DNA from: a virus
Direction: 5' to 3' (one strand)
Length of the DNA stretch: 47,913 bases
Virus record (IMG/VR): IMGVR_UViG_3300045283_000110
Location: 1-47,913 of that record
Shown here: positions 5,583 to 13,867 of the stretch, in pieces
How positions within the stretch are numbered: the stretch's first letter is position 1
Layout: each line of letters begins with the position of its first letter
Notes under the pieces: generated by a model
What the model saw: only the letters and a program-made list of their open reading frames with translations
Database searches by the model: none
What the model was told of the DNA's origin: nothing
Made by a program: the position numbers and the translations under genes

Positions 5583-7061
5583 CTACTCCTCGTTGTCTGG
5601 TGCGGCGAGGCTGACGGGCTTGCTGTAATCGCCCAGCGGGCGACCCATATTCCCGCCACCAGTCAGACCGGCGAATCCGCGTTGTAAGCCGATTGCAACG
5701 GGCTTGGGCTTCAGGAAGTCCACGTCGTAGTTGCCCGCATACTTGTTGTTTCGGAACATCGACATCAGGTTGCCGATAATGCCAATTCGTCCGGTCTCGC
5801 CCACATGGGCGCGAATGTGCGGATCAGTTTTGACGATATCGTCAACCACGGTAGCCGGGGCTCCGCGGAAGACCGCATCGGTGAGATCCTGAAACTGCTG
5901 AGGCGTGAAGCTATGCGACAATCCGCGAGCGTTCTCTTCCTTCAACTGCGCCTGTAACAGCCCCATGTCGATCTTGCCGTTCTCGTCCACTATGCCGGGC
6001 TGCTTCAGATAACGGTTGATCTCGGCAAACCGAGCATATTTCTGGTCGGTCTGCTTGTAGTAATTGGCCAGCTTGGGGTCCTGATCGGCCAAGGCCCCAT
6101 AGAGATCTGTGGATAGCTCGGAAGCATAATCTCTGGCCTGTCGACCATCCAGGGTCATCTTGGGATCACCGCCGGCCGTGCGCCCCTTGAGGCGTAGATC
6201 TCGAATGTCGTCCATGAGATCCTGAACGGTAGTCATTCCCTTGCTGATGACGCCGTCGGCCTTCAACTCGGCAATCCTGGGGGAGTTTATCTTCCCCCCC
6301 GGTCCGATAACCGGCTGTGCGGTACTCAGGAAATTGTAGGCTTGAATCGGAACCTGGTCAGAAGGAGCGGACCCCATCGCGCGTTCCGCCACGTTCGACA
6401 TGCGCTTATCGTACATCTCCGATGCCGCATCCTGAGCCACGCCCTGCCAGACCTGCTTGCCGAAATCTTCCGGCGTTCCGATCGAGCCGTATTCCGGAAC
6501 GAGCTTTTGCACGACCGCAGTTAGGGCTTCGGGGTCTTGTTTGTAGAAACGCTGGGCCAGCTTGGAGCCCGCATACCAACGAGATACCCCGCTAGCCACT
6601 TCGGCTGGAACTCCCGTCACGGCTCCGATTGCCGCCCCGGTGGCCGCATCCACGGGGCTGCCCTTTTCAGCCAAACCACCGGCCGCGCCGCCCGCAATAG
6701 GAGCCAACATGCGCTCCACAATCGGTACTACCTTGCTAGCGCCCCGTGCCGCAGAGCCGAAGTATTGAGCCGCGGTGGCTTCAGGGGCCAGCACCGCCCC
6801 CAACGTAGCCCCCACCCCAGTAAGTGTTTCCGGAACCGCCGCACTGGCGACCACGTCATTCAGTGGGTGTCCAGGTAGGGCGCTATTCAGGAAGTTCCTG
6901 ACGTAATCGAGAGCCGGACCGCCAACGTAGTTGGTATATGCTTCACCGGGCGTCCCGGCCGGTAATGGCTGATCCGTAGTAGCGGGGGGCGCAACAGGGG
7001 GCGCCTTGGGGGCAGGCTCGAGCGCGGCGCGTCTAGCTGCGATTAGCTCGTCTGCCGTCAT
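5583..7061 (-). CDS. Internal virion / DNA-ejection-like protein (492 aa)
   Basis: Last gene of the leftward unit. The 492-aa product has an Ala/Pro-rich N-terminus, a Gly/Ala-rich membrane-compatible middle (about 95-165: AGGAAGG, GAAIGAVTG) and a long helical C-terminal half with NYYKQTDQKYARF. This composition and position match podovirus internal virion proteins that enter the host envelope with the DNA. It overlaps the upstream gene by 4 bases. Specific function is inferred from position only. The stop codon abuts the opposite-strand gene with no intergenic space. Confidence 0.6.
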   Translation of the reverse strand: MTADELIAARRAALEPAPKAPPVAPPATTDQPLPAGTPGEAYTNYVGGPALDYVRNFLNSALPGHPLNDVVASAAVPETLTGVGATLGAVLAPEATAAQYFGSAARGASKVVPIVERMLAPIAGGAAGGLAEKGSPVDAATGAAIGAVTGVPAEVASGVSRWYAGSKLAQRFYKQDPEALTAVVQKLVPEYGSIGTPEDFGKQVWQGVAQDAASEMYDKRMSNVAERAMGSAPSDQVPIQAYNFLSTAQPVIGPGGKINSPRIAELKADGVISKGMTTVQDLMDDIRDLRLKGRTAGGDPKMTLDGRQARDYASELSTDLYGALADQDPKLANYYKQTDQKYARFAEINRYLKQPGIVDENGKIDMGLLQAQLKEENARGLSHSFTPQQFQDLTDAVFRGAPATVVDDIVKTDPHIRAHVGETGRIGIIGNLMSMFRNNKYAGNYDVDFLKPKPVAIGLQRGFAGLTGGGNMGRPLGDYSKPVSLAAPDNEE

Positions 7062-8272
7062 TCTTGAGGTCCATAGAGGTTCTGAAGGGCTTGGCCAATA
7101 TCCGAATCGGACTTCTTCGCCCGGATCATCTGGTCCACGACCTTCGTGGCCTCGGCTTCCTTACCTGGGGGCACATGGAAAGTGAATGAGCCCATCACTT
7201 GATCTACCGCATCTTGAGACGAGGTGTCCTTCTTGGGCTGTCCGAGCGCCGCCGCCATGCCGGTCAATTCCGGGGGCACCTTGTAAGAATGGCCCTCGAT
7301 CAAGAGACCGGTGGTAAAGTCCTTGTAGAAATTGGCGCGCGCCTGATTGAGCTGCGTCATGAATCCAGCCGGATCGGGGATCGCCATTTTCGGGTTGGGC
7401 AGTTCACTTGATACCCGACTAAGTGCCGCCGCCGTCATGCCCCTCGCGCCAGCGCGCAAATTGTCGATGTCGTTGAAGAACTTGTTGTAATCCCGAAGAG
7501 CCTGATTGGACATGATTCCGCGCGTGAGGGTTCCCTTGAGGATGTCTGCCGGGGTGGTCGTGGCAAAGCCCTTGATGGCGTCGTCCAGGGATCGAATAGC
7601 TGCCAATCCACTAACCCAAGTCTTGGTCAGCTCCGGGGGTGGAGCCTTGAGGGCGCCCTCCTTGATCTGTTGCTCTTGACGGAACTGATCTATAACGCCG
7701 GGGGCCTTGGCGGCCTGATTGGCCGTCTGACTCTGCGCGTTGAATGCCGCGAGCTTGTCGAGGAGTTGCTGAGGGGTGGCATTAGGATTGGCTTGCTGAA
7801 CCAGGCCTATTGTGGACGGAGTCTTACCCGAGCCCTGCTCCTTGGCCAACTGCGTGAACATGTCGAACTTGCCATAATCACCCTGAGTAAGGGCCTGGAT
7901 AGCTGCTTGCTGATAATTGGTCGGCGTCCTTGCGGCACCGCCCTGCTGGAGCTTGGCTACCGTGACGGCATTCTCGAAGGCTTGTTGCTGGGCTTTAGCG
8001 GCGGCTTGCTGCTGAGCGGCCTTCGCATAGATCATTGCCCCGAAGATCGGGATCAGGTTCCCCGCAATTGATCCCATCGGACTGGCCGTCCGCTGGAGAC
8101 CGGCCTGCTGAAGCGCCGGCATCGCCTGGAGAAGAGCCAGGGATTGCGCCTGAGAATCGTCTAGCTGCGTGCCCCCGACGAGACCGCCGAGGTCGGGTCC
8201 GCGCCGGACCGTGATGTTCTGGTTGACGGCAGGCCTGCCGAGGCCTTGCCCTATGCCGAAGTTGAAAGGCAT
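7058..8272 (-). CDS. Internal virion-like protein (404 aa)
   Basis: Predicted 404-aa protein, Ala/Gln-rich. A short hydrophobic segment near residues 67-83 (IAGNLIPIFGAMIYA) is followed by a Gln/Ala-rich helix (KAAQQQAAAKAQQQ) and long helical regions. Such Ala/Gln-rich, largely helical proteins cluster at the end of podovirus structural modules and act in DNA ejection. It is coupled to both neighbours by 4-base and 1-base overlaps. No enzymatic motif is seen. Confidence 0.6.
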   Translation of the reverse strand: MPFNFGIGQGLGRPAVNQNITVRRGPDLGGLVGGTQLDDSQAQSLALLQAMPALQQAGLQRTASPMGSIAGNLIPIFGAMIYAKAAQQQAAAKAQQQAFENAVTVAKLQQGGAARTPTNYQQAAIQALTQGDYGKFDMFTQLAKEQGSGKTPSTIGLVQQANPNATPQQLLDKLAAFNAQSQTANQAAKAPGVIDQFRQEQQIKEGALKAPPPELTKTWVSGLAAIRSLDDAIKGFATTTPADILKGTLTRGIMSNQALRDYNKFFNDIDNLRAGARGMTAAALSRVSSELPNPKMAIPDPAGFMTQLNQARANFYKDFTTGLLIEGHSYKVPPELTGMAAALGQPKKDTSSQDAVDQVMGSFTFHVPPGKEAEATKVVDQMIRAKKSDSDIGQALQNLYGPQE

Positions 8273-8691
8273 CAGCCGCCCAAGAGTGCGCCTAGGATGG
8301 AGGTCGTCAGATCAGTCTGTTGCGAAGTCTGCCACTCCTGAAGCGCCCGGTTGAGGGCATTCTCGCCCCGATTGAACTGGAAGCCCGCCGTCACGCCGCC
8401 AAGCCCGAAGAGCTCGTGCATGGCGTTGAGAGACTGCTCCGCCCCGGCCTGTCCGAGCCCTCTCGAGATAGCCGTGCCGAGATCCGTGCCGAACCTGGCC
8501 CCGAGATGCCCGAACTGCTCGTTCGTGGTCGCCGTGATCAGGTCCTGCATCGACTGGGGCAGGATACCCATGGCGAGACTGTTCAGGTGCTGGCCGAGCA
8601 GACTACCATTGCCAGGGCCGGCCCCGGAGGTGAAGATCTGGTCTAGGGTCTTTTCCTGGCCGCCCGGCTTGCTCGGTACGAGATTGCCCAT
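8272..8691 (-). CDS. Small virion-associated protein (139 aa)
   Basis: Predicted 139-aa protein starting at ATG 8691 (MGNLVPSKPGGQEKTLDQIF), which overlaps the TAA of the upstream gene. The open frame continues further upstream, but that part is out-of-frame shadow of the Met/Gln-rich gene. Composition is Gly/Leu/Gln-rich with helical segments. It belongs by position to the internal virion set. Function unknown. Confidence 0.6.
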   Translation of the reverse strand: MGNLVPSKPGGQEKTLDQIFTSGAGPGNGSLLGQHLNSLAMGILPQSMQDLITATTNEQFGHLGARFGTDLGTAISRGLGQAGAEQSLNAMHELFGLGGVTAGFQFNRGENALNRALQEWQTSQQTDLTTSILGALLGG

Positions 8692-9104
8692 TAGCGTTGC
8701 CCCATGAGTCTGCCGAGTAGGTGCTGCCAGAGGATCTGATGAGGTTGCTGGCCGCCACCCAGAATATGCTGCATGAGAATCTGCCTGAGATCGGGCTGCT
8801 GCTGCATGGCGCCACCCATCGGGGGCTGGCCGCCCATCTGCGGACCGTTCGGCTGCCAGCCCATGGGCGGAGGCTGCATGGCGCCGCCCTGCGCCGGGGG
8901 AAAGCCGCCCAACGGATTCCATCCCTGCGACTGGCCGCCAAGAAGGCTATGCAGGATTTGCAGATGGAGTGGATTAACACCGACGCCCATTGGGGGAACC
9001 ACCGAGCCCATTCCGCCCGTCTGGCTTGGCCCGATTGCGCCACGTGGATCGCCCATTGCGTTCACGGGGCTATTTGGCACCCCACCCATGAAATTAGTCG
9101 CCAT
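8691..9104 (-). CDS. Gly/Met/Gln/Pro-rich virion-associated protein
   Basis: Predicted 137-aa low-complexity protein rich in Gly, Met, Pro and Gln (for example GGQPPMGGAMQQQP). It is likely disordered apart from a short C-terminal helical region (ILWQHLLGRLMG). Coupled by overlap with the gene downstream. Proteins of this composition next to internal virion proteins may be small ejection or scaffold-like components; this is inference. Confidence 0.55.
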   Translation of the reverse strand: MATNFMGGVPNSPVNAMGDPRGAIGPSQTGGMGSVVPPMGVGVNPLHLQILHSLLGGQSQGWNPLGGFPPAQGGAMQPPPMGWQPNGPQMGGQPPMGGAMQQQPDLRQILMQHILGGGQQPHQILWQHLLGRLMGQR

Positions 9105-9108
9105 CAGT

Positions 9109-10200
9109 CTACCTCAACGTGTCCATGACACCTTGTAGCTTATTGGGCGCCCCCCCGGTAGCCGAGTTGTTCGGCAGCCCGTTCTGGAATTGACTCCTCC
9201 ATTGCGCCACCATCGTCGGATCACTCCACCACCCACCACCACCCACCGGGGCCGGCGCCGCGGGCGGAGTGACACTTTGCGGCGGTGTCAAAATTTGTTG
9301 CACGATACTGGGGATATTATCCCCGTATTGCTTCAGTAGGCTATTGCCGAGCTGGATCTGATAAGCCTGCTGATTCTTCTTGTAGTCTGGAGCGTAACTG
9401 CCTAGGAGGTCTGCCAGGGCATAGGCGTTCTTCTGGGTCTCAGGCTTGTAGGTGTTGTATTGGTCGGGCGTCAGCACGTCCTGGCCCATCTGGAAGCCCT
9501 TGAGGGCCGGGATCTGACTGGCCACGCCCCCGATCTCTTTCCGTACCATGGTGCCTTGCGTCGGAGGTGTCCCTAGGCCGAGCCATTGTAGCACCTTGCC
9601 GGTGGGCATCCCCGGCATTAGACCAGAGAGAATGATCTGTGCGGGAAGGGGAACGGCTTCCTCTTGCTTGACGGTACTGTTCGCCGCGCCCCGGAAAGAC
9701 TGGTCGCCTTGCAAGACGCTCATGAGCCCATTTGCCGGAATGAGCGGCTGTCCGAGGGATCGGCCAGTAGCCGCCACCTGCGGGCTACCCGATTGTGCAA
9801 GCTGTCCGAAGATCGAGTTCGCCAGAAGGCCGAGCCCATAGTAGGGATAGACCGCCCCAAGCACCGCGTTGGTCGTATCTCCCACCCCGTGGCCGACCTT
9901 CTGGGCGGTGCTGAAGTCCGGGTTGTTGGCGATATTGGATAGATCTAACCCCACACCCGCGGCGCCGAGAGCAGCCGGCAGAATCGGCACGGGACCGCCA
10001 ACCCCGAGATTCATGGTCGGATTGAAGCCGAGAGCTCCTAAGCCCTTCGTCGCCAGGCTGGCTGCACCGAGGCCCTTGGTCCCTGCCGACGAGTTGGGAT
10101 TCAGGAGCGATAGAAGCTGAAGCGCCCCGCCGAGCCCAATCCGACTGATCAGGGCCTGGAGTAAGCTCCCGGAGCCCCCGGTAGGTGCCGCATCCGCCAT
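9109..10200 (-). CDS. Internal virion-like protein (363 aa)
   Basis: Predicted 363-aa protein. The N-terminal 170 residues are Gly/Ala/Leu-rich with several apolar segments (PAALGAAGVGL, VYPYYGLGLLANSIFG). The C-terminal half is helical and ends in a Pro/Gly linker and a short tail. The apolar N-terminus suggests insertion into the host membrane during DNA delivery. Starts one base inside the previous stop. Assigned by position and composition only. Confidence 0.6.
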   Translation of the reverse strand: MADAAPTGGSGSLLQALISRIGLGGALQLLSLLNPNSSAGTKGLGAASLATKGLGALGFNPTMNLGVGGPVPILPAALGAAGVGLDLSNIANNPDFSTAQKVGHGVGDTTNAVLGAVYPYYGLGLLANSIFGQLAQSGSPQVAATGRSLGQPLIPANGLMSVLQGDQSFRGAANSTVKQEEAVPLPAQIILSGLMPGMPTGKVLQWLGLGTPPTQGTMVRKEIGGVASQIPALKGFQMGQDVLTPDQYNTYKPETQKNAYALADLLGSYAPDYKKNQQAYQIQLGNSLLKQYGDNIPSIVQQILTPPQSVTPPAAPAPVGGGGWWSDPTMVAQWRSQFQNGLPNNSATGGAPNKLQGVMDTLR

Positions 10201-10805
10201 TAGTACAGGTTCAGCAGAGAAGCCAGGAAGTCTTGGTCAGATTGCCCAGCCGTGGCCATGGGAATCTGGTTGTCGGAGCCGAACATACCGCCGAGAGCGC
10301 CAAGCATGTTGTCTTGGTTCTGAAGCGCCGGCTGGTTGGCGTTGATTCCCGGCGGCGAGTTAGCGAAGGTGCCCGAAGCTCCCTGCACCGCGCCCGTATC
10401 GCCGAATCTACCGAGGATATTGCTTCCGAGGCTGCCCAATCCGCTGAAGAGGCCGAGATTCTTGGCCAGAATCCCGAGCGTGGCTAGCTGCGCCAGATCA
10501 TTCGCCATGGAAGTAGATGGTCCCTGGGCTTTTTGATTAGTCGTGCTCGTGGTCGTGAAGGCGCCGGGCTGGCTCGCCGCCTGAAGCACGCTCCCGATTC
10601 CGGCGCCAAGCCCAGCCGGCAGCGGCGTGGTCGCCGGGCCGCCCCCGACGAAGCTCTTGAAGGTCGGCCTGTTCCCTGCCGAAGCATCCAGGAGCCGCCC
10701 CAGCAGCTCGAGCCTGAACTTCATCAGGGCTTGCTGCTCGGGAGATGGTGTGGTCGAGCTGGTACCGCTCGATTGCGATGGGCCGGGCTGAAAGAAATTC
10801 GCCAT
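10200..10805 (-). CDS. Virion-associated protein (201 aa)
   Basis: Predicted 201-aa Gly/Ser/Gln/Leu-rich protein, first of the five-gene internal-virion block downstream of the stopper gene. There is a short helical section (ALMKFRLELLGRLLDA) and a glycine-rich hydrophobic middle (LGLFSGLGSLGSNILG). No family recognised. Its place right after the tail stopper gene suggests an ejection-related protein. Confidence 0.58.
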   Translation of the reverse strand: MANFFQPGPSQSSGTSSTTPSPEQQALMKFRLELLGRLLDASAGNRPTFKSFVGGGPATTPLPAGLGAGIGSVLQAASQPGAFTTTSTTNQKAQGPSTSMANDLAQLATLGILAKNLGLFSGLGSLGSNILGRFGDTGAVQGASGTFANSPPGINANQPALQNQDNMLGALGGMFGSDNQIPMATAGQSDQDFLASLLNLY

Positions 10806-10824
10806 GATCTATTCTACCTTTAGG

Positions 10825-13569
10825 CTACCCGTACTGGTAGCCGCTGTTCTCGACATCGTGCCCCCACTGGCCGCGGATCTCGTAAGCATCCGTGGAATAG
10901 CGCCGGAACCTGAACCGGACCTGGCTGAACGGACGCTGGAACCAGGCCACACCGACCCCAAAATTGTTGACCGTCACGTTCTGCACGTCAACCCAGGTCG
11001 CGCCCCGGTCAAGACTCACGGCTACTTCGACAATATCGCTCGGAATTGACTGGAACCGGACCTCCCGGAGGGAATTGATGTCCCAGAGAGTTGCGTGCCA
11101 CCCACCACCAAGAGTCGATTTGATGAGATCCTCCGCCGTGTAGTCCTTCGTCTCGAAATACGAGTCGATAGGATTGCCCAGCCAAGAGGTAGCCTGGAAG
11201 TCCACTCGGGTCGTCGTGCATTGCGGATCTCCCACCACGATGAATTCGCTCTTGTCGATGTCCCCGTAGAAGTTGAGCGGACCGTCGAACGGATTGCTTA
11301 CGGTATACACGCCGATGGCGGCGAAGTTGAACACGTCGTCCCAATCCCAGATGTCTCGCCGGTAGTCGTAGATGAAGATGTAGGGCGGGATGACTAGCCA
11401 ATACTGCGAGTCCGGCTGGTAGACGCAGCCCTGGATCTGGTCGAGTTGCTGGAAGTCGATGAACGAGGTGAGCGTGTTGTAAATCCGATCGCCAACCGCG
11501 GTCAGCGTCGATCCGTCCCACATGTATACATCGTCTGGCCCGAGCCAGAAGGCGAACTGCTCGGCGAGACCCACCGAATGGGGCGCCAGAAGACCCATAC
11601 CACTCACCCGGTCTTGCGTGGCAAATACGGGATTGAGCGTGCCCGTGGCGACGAGTTCGATGAGCTCCCGCTGCTTGGTGAGATAACACCGATCTCCCAG
11701 AACGAAGCCGCCCGTGAGCGGGGCCTGGGAGGTCTCGATGATCTCGAGAGAGCCGGACCCGGTGCCGCTCCAGTCGTTCACGTTGCCGTTGACGCACCAC
11801 CGGATCTGCGTCGGACGGAGAACGCCCGCGATGGTCGGTCGCACGGCGATGATCCGGTCGTTGAAGGCAAGCAGCGTATCGGCTGCCTGATTGGTGCCAA
11901 CTGTCACCAGGTCCGTGAACGTCGTGCCGTCCCATTGGCGGATCATGTCGACGCCCTGGCTCCAGGCGGCGATCCCCTGCGTATTGGCGATGGAGAAGCG
12001 CCGGCTCAAGCCGCCCGAATAGGATTCCGCGGTCGGCGTGAAGATGCCGGTCGTGGGGCTTGTGGGGGCATAGATAAACGCCGACGCACTAGTCAACATG
12101 ACGTACTTTTGAATAGCGGGCCCGCTCGGACCGACATAGACCTCCGGGTAGTTCCGCGGGATGCCGACGTTGCCGATGGTCGTTCCGGTTGCGGCCTGGT
12201 TGAACGCGAGCACCGAGTGGTTGGCGTTGTTCCCGTGCACCACCTTCAGCGTGTAGCCATCCGTGTCGAACATGTAGAAGCCGGCCTGGCGGTTATAGAT
12301 GGCGGAATTGATGACGCCACCACCGAAGATGTCGAGCACGACGTTGGACTTCTGTGCCTCGTCGCCGGCATCCCGGCGATTGTTCTGGCTGAAGCCCGCT
12401 GCCGTATACTGATTCGTCCCGTCCGTCGCCCCCATGTCGAAGTTCGAGCCGACCTGGGGAACTGTGCCCGCCTCGGCCGGAACGGAGGCCGCAAAAAAGG
12501 CGGTCGGCTGGAAGCCGAAGCCGCTCCAGGATTGATTGGCGGGTGGGCTGACCGTTGCGGGCGATGGGGTGATCGTGTCGACCCTGATCCCGTCGAATCC
12601 CGCCATGCAGAGGCTCGCGATGAGCTGCCCGGAGGCGGGCGCGTTCTGCACGTTCACCGTGAAACCGTTCGAATCTAGGCTCACCAGGGACGCCTGATAG
12701 GCTATTGCCCCCGCGGTATTCACCATCATCACGGCCTGATCGGTCTTCCGCATGGAGGCGCATACCTGATGGTTGGTGATGTTGTCGGCCGCCGCCCAGC
12801 TCATGGCCCAATTCCGTGTCGAGTCCATGGCCCCGATGCCGAATTGTGCGCCGGCTACGCGGCCGATGGCGGTCCGGTTAGCGGTCAGGTGAATAACGGC
12901 CTGGGGCCCGAAGCCCACTCCGCTCACCGACTGATTGCCGGTGGAGGTTCCAAGGGTCCATTCGAGCACCTTGGTCTGGATCGCCGCCCCACCGATGATC
13001 ATATAGCCGACGTATCGAGGCGCGTTAGGGCCCGGAATCGCCCAGTTAATCGAAAAGACCGTGTCGGACCAGGAGAGGAACGAGGCCAGGTGTTCCACGT
13101 TCGCCACCATCTGGGCGTAGATAACGTGCTCGTAGGTGCGTACCGAGTCCGTCACCGCGGGCGGATTGGGGCCGCCCACCGTGTTGTTAGTCGCCCCGAT
13201 CGATAGAGATGTCACCCCGTCCGTAAAGCCGATGAACGAGCTTTGAACCTCGTTTCGTGTGCTGAGCGCCTTGGCGCCGTTTCCGAACAGGATCAGCGCC
13301 TTCGGAGTGACTCCCAGATTGTGCGTGATCGTCTGGGTGCCGGCCGCCGCGTTCTGCTTGAAGTTGCCGACCACCACGCCGAAGCCCGAGGTGGTCGACC
13401 CCGAGAAGGGTTGCGGCGTCGGGGCCAGATTCGTTCCGCCCGGACTCCGGACTATGCGCTCCCTCAGGCTCCGGACGTTACGGACGTTCGCCGCGAACTG
13501 GGGCTGTAGCTGGAAAGCGTCGTGGTCGTCGTAGCCCTGAATGGGCAGCTGCTCGTTCTTGGTCGCCAT
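10825..13569 (-). CDS. Tail stopper/beta-propeller protein with three inserted repeat domains
   Basis: Predicted 914-aa protein. The N-terminus (1-55) and the C-terminal half (about 470-914) resemble the phage tail stabilisation/stopper proteins with a propeller fold: NDRIIAVRP, an IRWCVNGNVNDW segment, YLTKQRELIELVATG and RVSGMGLLAPHSVG. Between them, residues 61-458 contain three degenerate copies of a beta-rich domain of about 130 residues. Each begins near G-F/V-x-P-x-A (NLGVTPKALILFGNG, VGFGPQAVIHL, FGFQPTAFFAA) and has a middle G-A-x-D-x-T/G-x element. It lies between fibre genes and the internal virion block. The stopper role is inferred from family resemblance. Confidence 0.72.
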   Translation of the reverse strand: MATKNEQLPIQGYDDHDAFQLQPQFAANVRNVRSLRERIVRSPGGTNLAPTPQPFSGSTTSGFGVVVGNFKQNAAAGTQTITHNLGVTPKALILFGNGAKALSTRNEVQSSFIGFTDGVTSLSIGATNNTVGGPNPPAVTDSVRTYEHVIYAQMVANVEHLASFLSWSDTVFSINWAIPGPNAPRYVGYMIIGGAAIQTKVLEWTLGTSTGNQSVSGVGFGPQAVIHLTANRTAIGRVAGAQFGIGAMDSTRNWAMSWAAADNITNHQVCASMRKTDQAVMMVNTAGAIAYQASLVSLDSNGFTVNVQNAPASGQLIASLCMAGFDGIRVDTITPSPATVSPPANQSWSGFGFQPTAFFAASVPAEAGTVPQVGSNFDMGATDGTNQYTAAGFSQNNRRDAGDEAQKSNVVLDIFGGGVINSAIYNRQAGFYMFDTDGYTLKVVHGNNANHSVLAFNQAATGTTIGNVGIPRNYPEVYVGPSGPAIQKYVMLTSASAFIYAPTSPTTGIFTPTAESYSGGLSRRFSIANTQGIAAWSQGVDMIRQWDGTTFTDLVTVGTNQAADTLLAFNDRIIAVRPTIAGVLRPTQIRWCVNGNVNDWSGTGSGSLEIIETSQAPLTGGFVLGDRCYLTKQRELIELVATGTLNPVFATQDRVSGMGLLAPHSVGLAEQFAFWLGPDDVYMWDGSTLTAVGDRIYNTLTSFIDFQQLDQIQGCVYQPDSQYWLVIPPYIFIYDYRRDIWDWDDVFNFAAIGVYTVSNPFDGPLNFYGDIDKSEFIVVGDPQCTTTRVDFQATSWLGNPIDSYFETKDYTAEDLIKSTLGGGWHATLWDINSLREVRFQSIPSDIVEVAVSLDRGATWVDVQNVTVNNFGVGVAWFQRPFSQVRFRFRRYSTDAYEIRGQWGHDVENSGYQYG

Positions 13570-13571
13570 GA

Positions 13572-13865
13572 TTATGGGGGACAGGGGCTAACGCTCAGTT
13601 GTGTACAGATGGTGGACTTCTTCAGCGCCGTTAGACCGGGCCACGCATTCTCTAGCGCCCCGCCAAGTGCCGCGTGCACGGACTGTTGGTATTTGCTGGC
13701 AATCAATTTCGACACGTCGGCATTGATTTCCTGCTGTACCGTCAAGCCGTCCCTGGTCGCTGCGTCGGCAAGCTGAGCGTCCTCGGCCGCCGAAGAGGTA
13801 TAGCAGAGATTGCCGGCCCAGACGGGAGTAGTGAGAAGCAGGCACCCCAAGACCAAGTATCTCAT
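13572..13865 (-). CDS. Small secreted protein
   Basis: Predicted 97-aa protein with a clear signal peptide (MRYLVLGCLLLTTPVWA, cleavage before GN). The mature part is helical with four Cys residues placed near both ends, suitable for periplasmic disulfides. It lies between an exported fibre-like protein and the stopper gene with only 2-base gaps, so it belongs to the same late transcript. Function unknown. Confidence 0.65.
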   Translation of the reverse strand: MRYLVLGCLLLTTPVWAGNLCYTSSAAEDAQLADAATRDGLTVQQEINADVSKLIASKYQQSVHAALGGALENAWPGLTALKKSTICTQLSVSPCPP

Positions 13866-13867
13866 GG

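Noticed and set aside
11446-12678. 410-aa open frame on the plus strand opposite the tail stopper gene
   Set aside because: It lies wholly within the well-supported 914-aa gene, is Arg/Glu/Asp/His-biased as expected for an antisense frame of GC-rich DNA, and has no recognisable domain.
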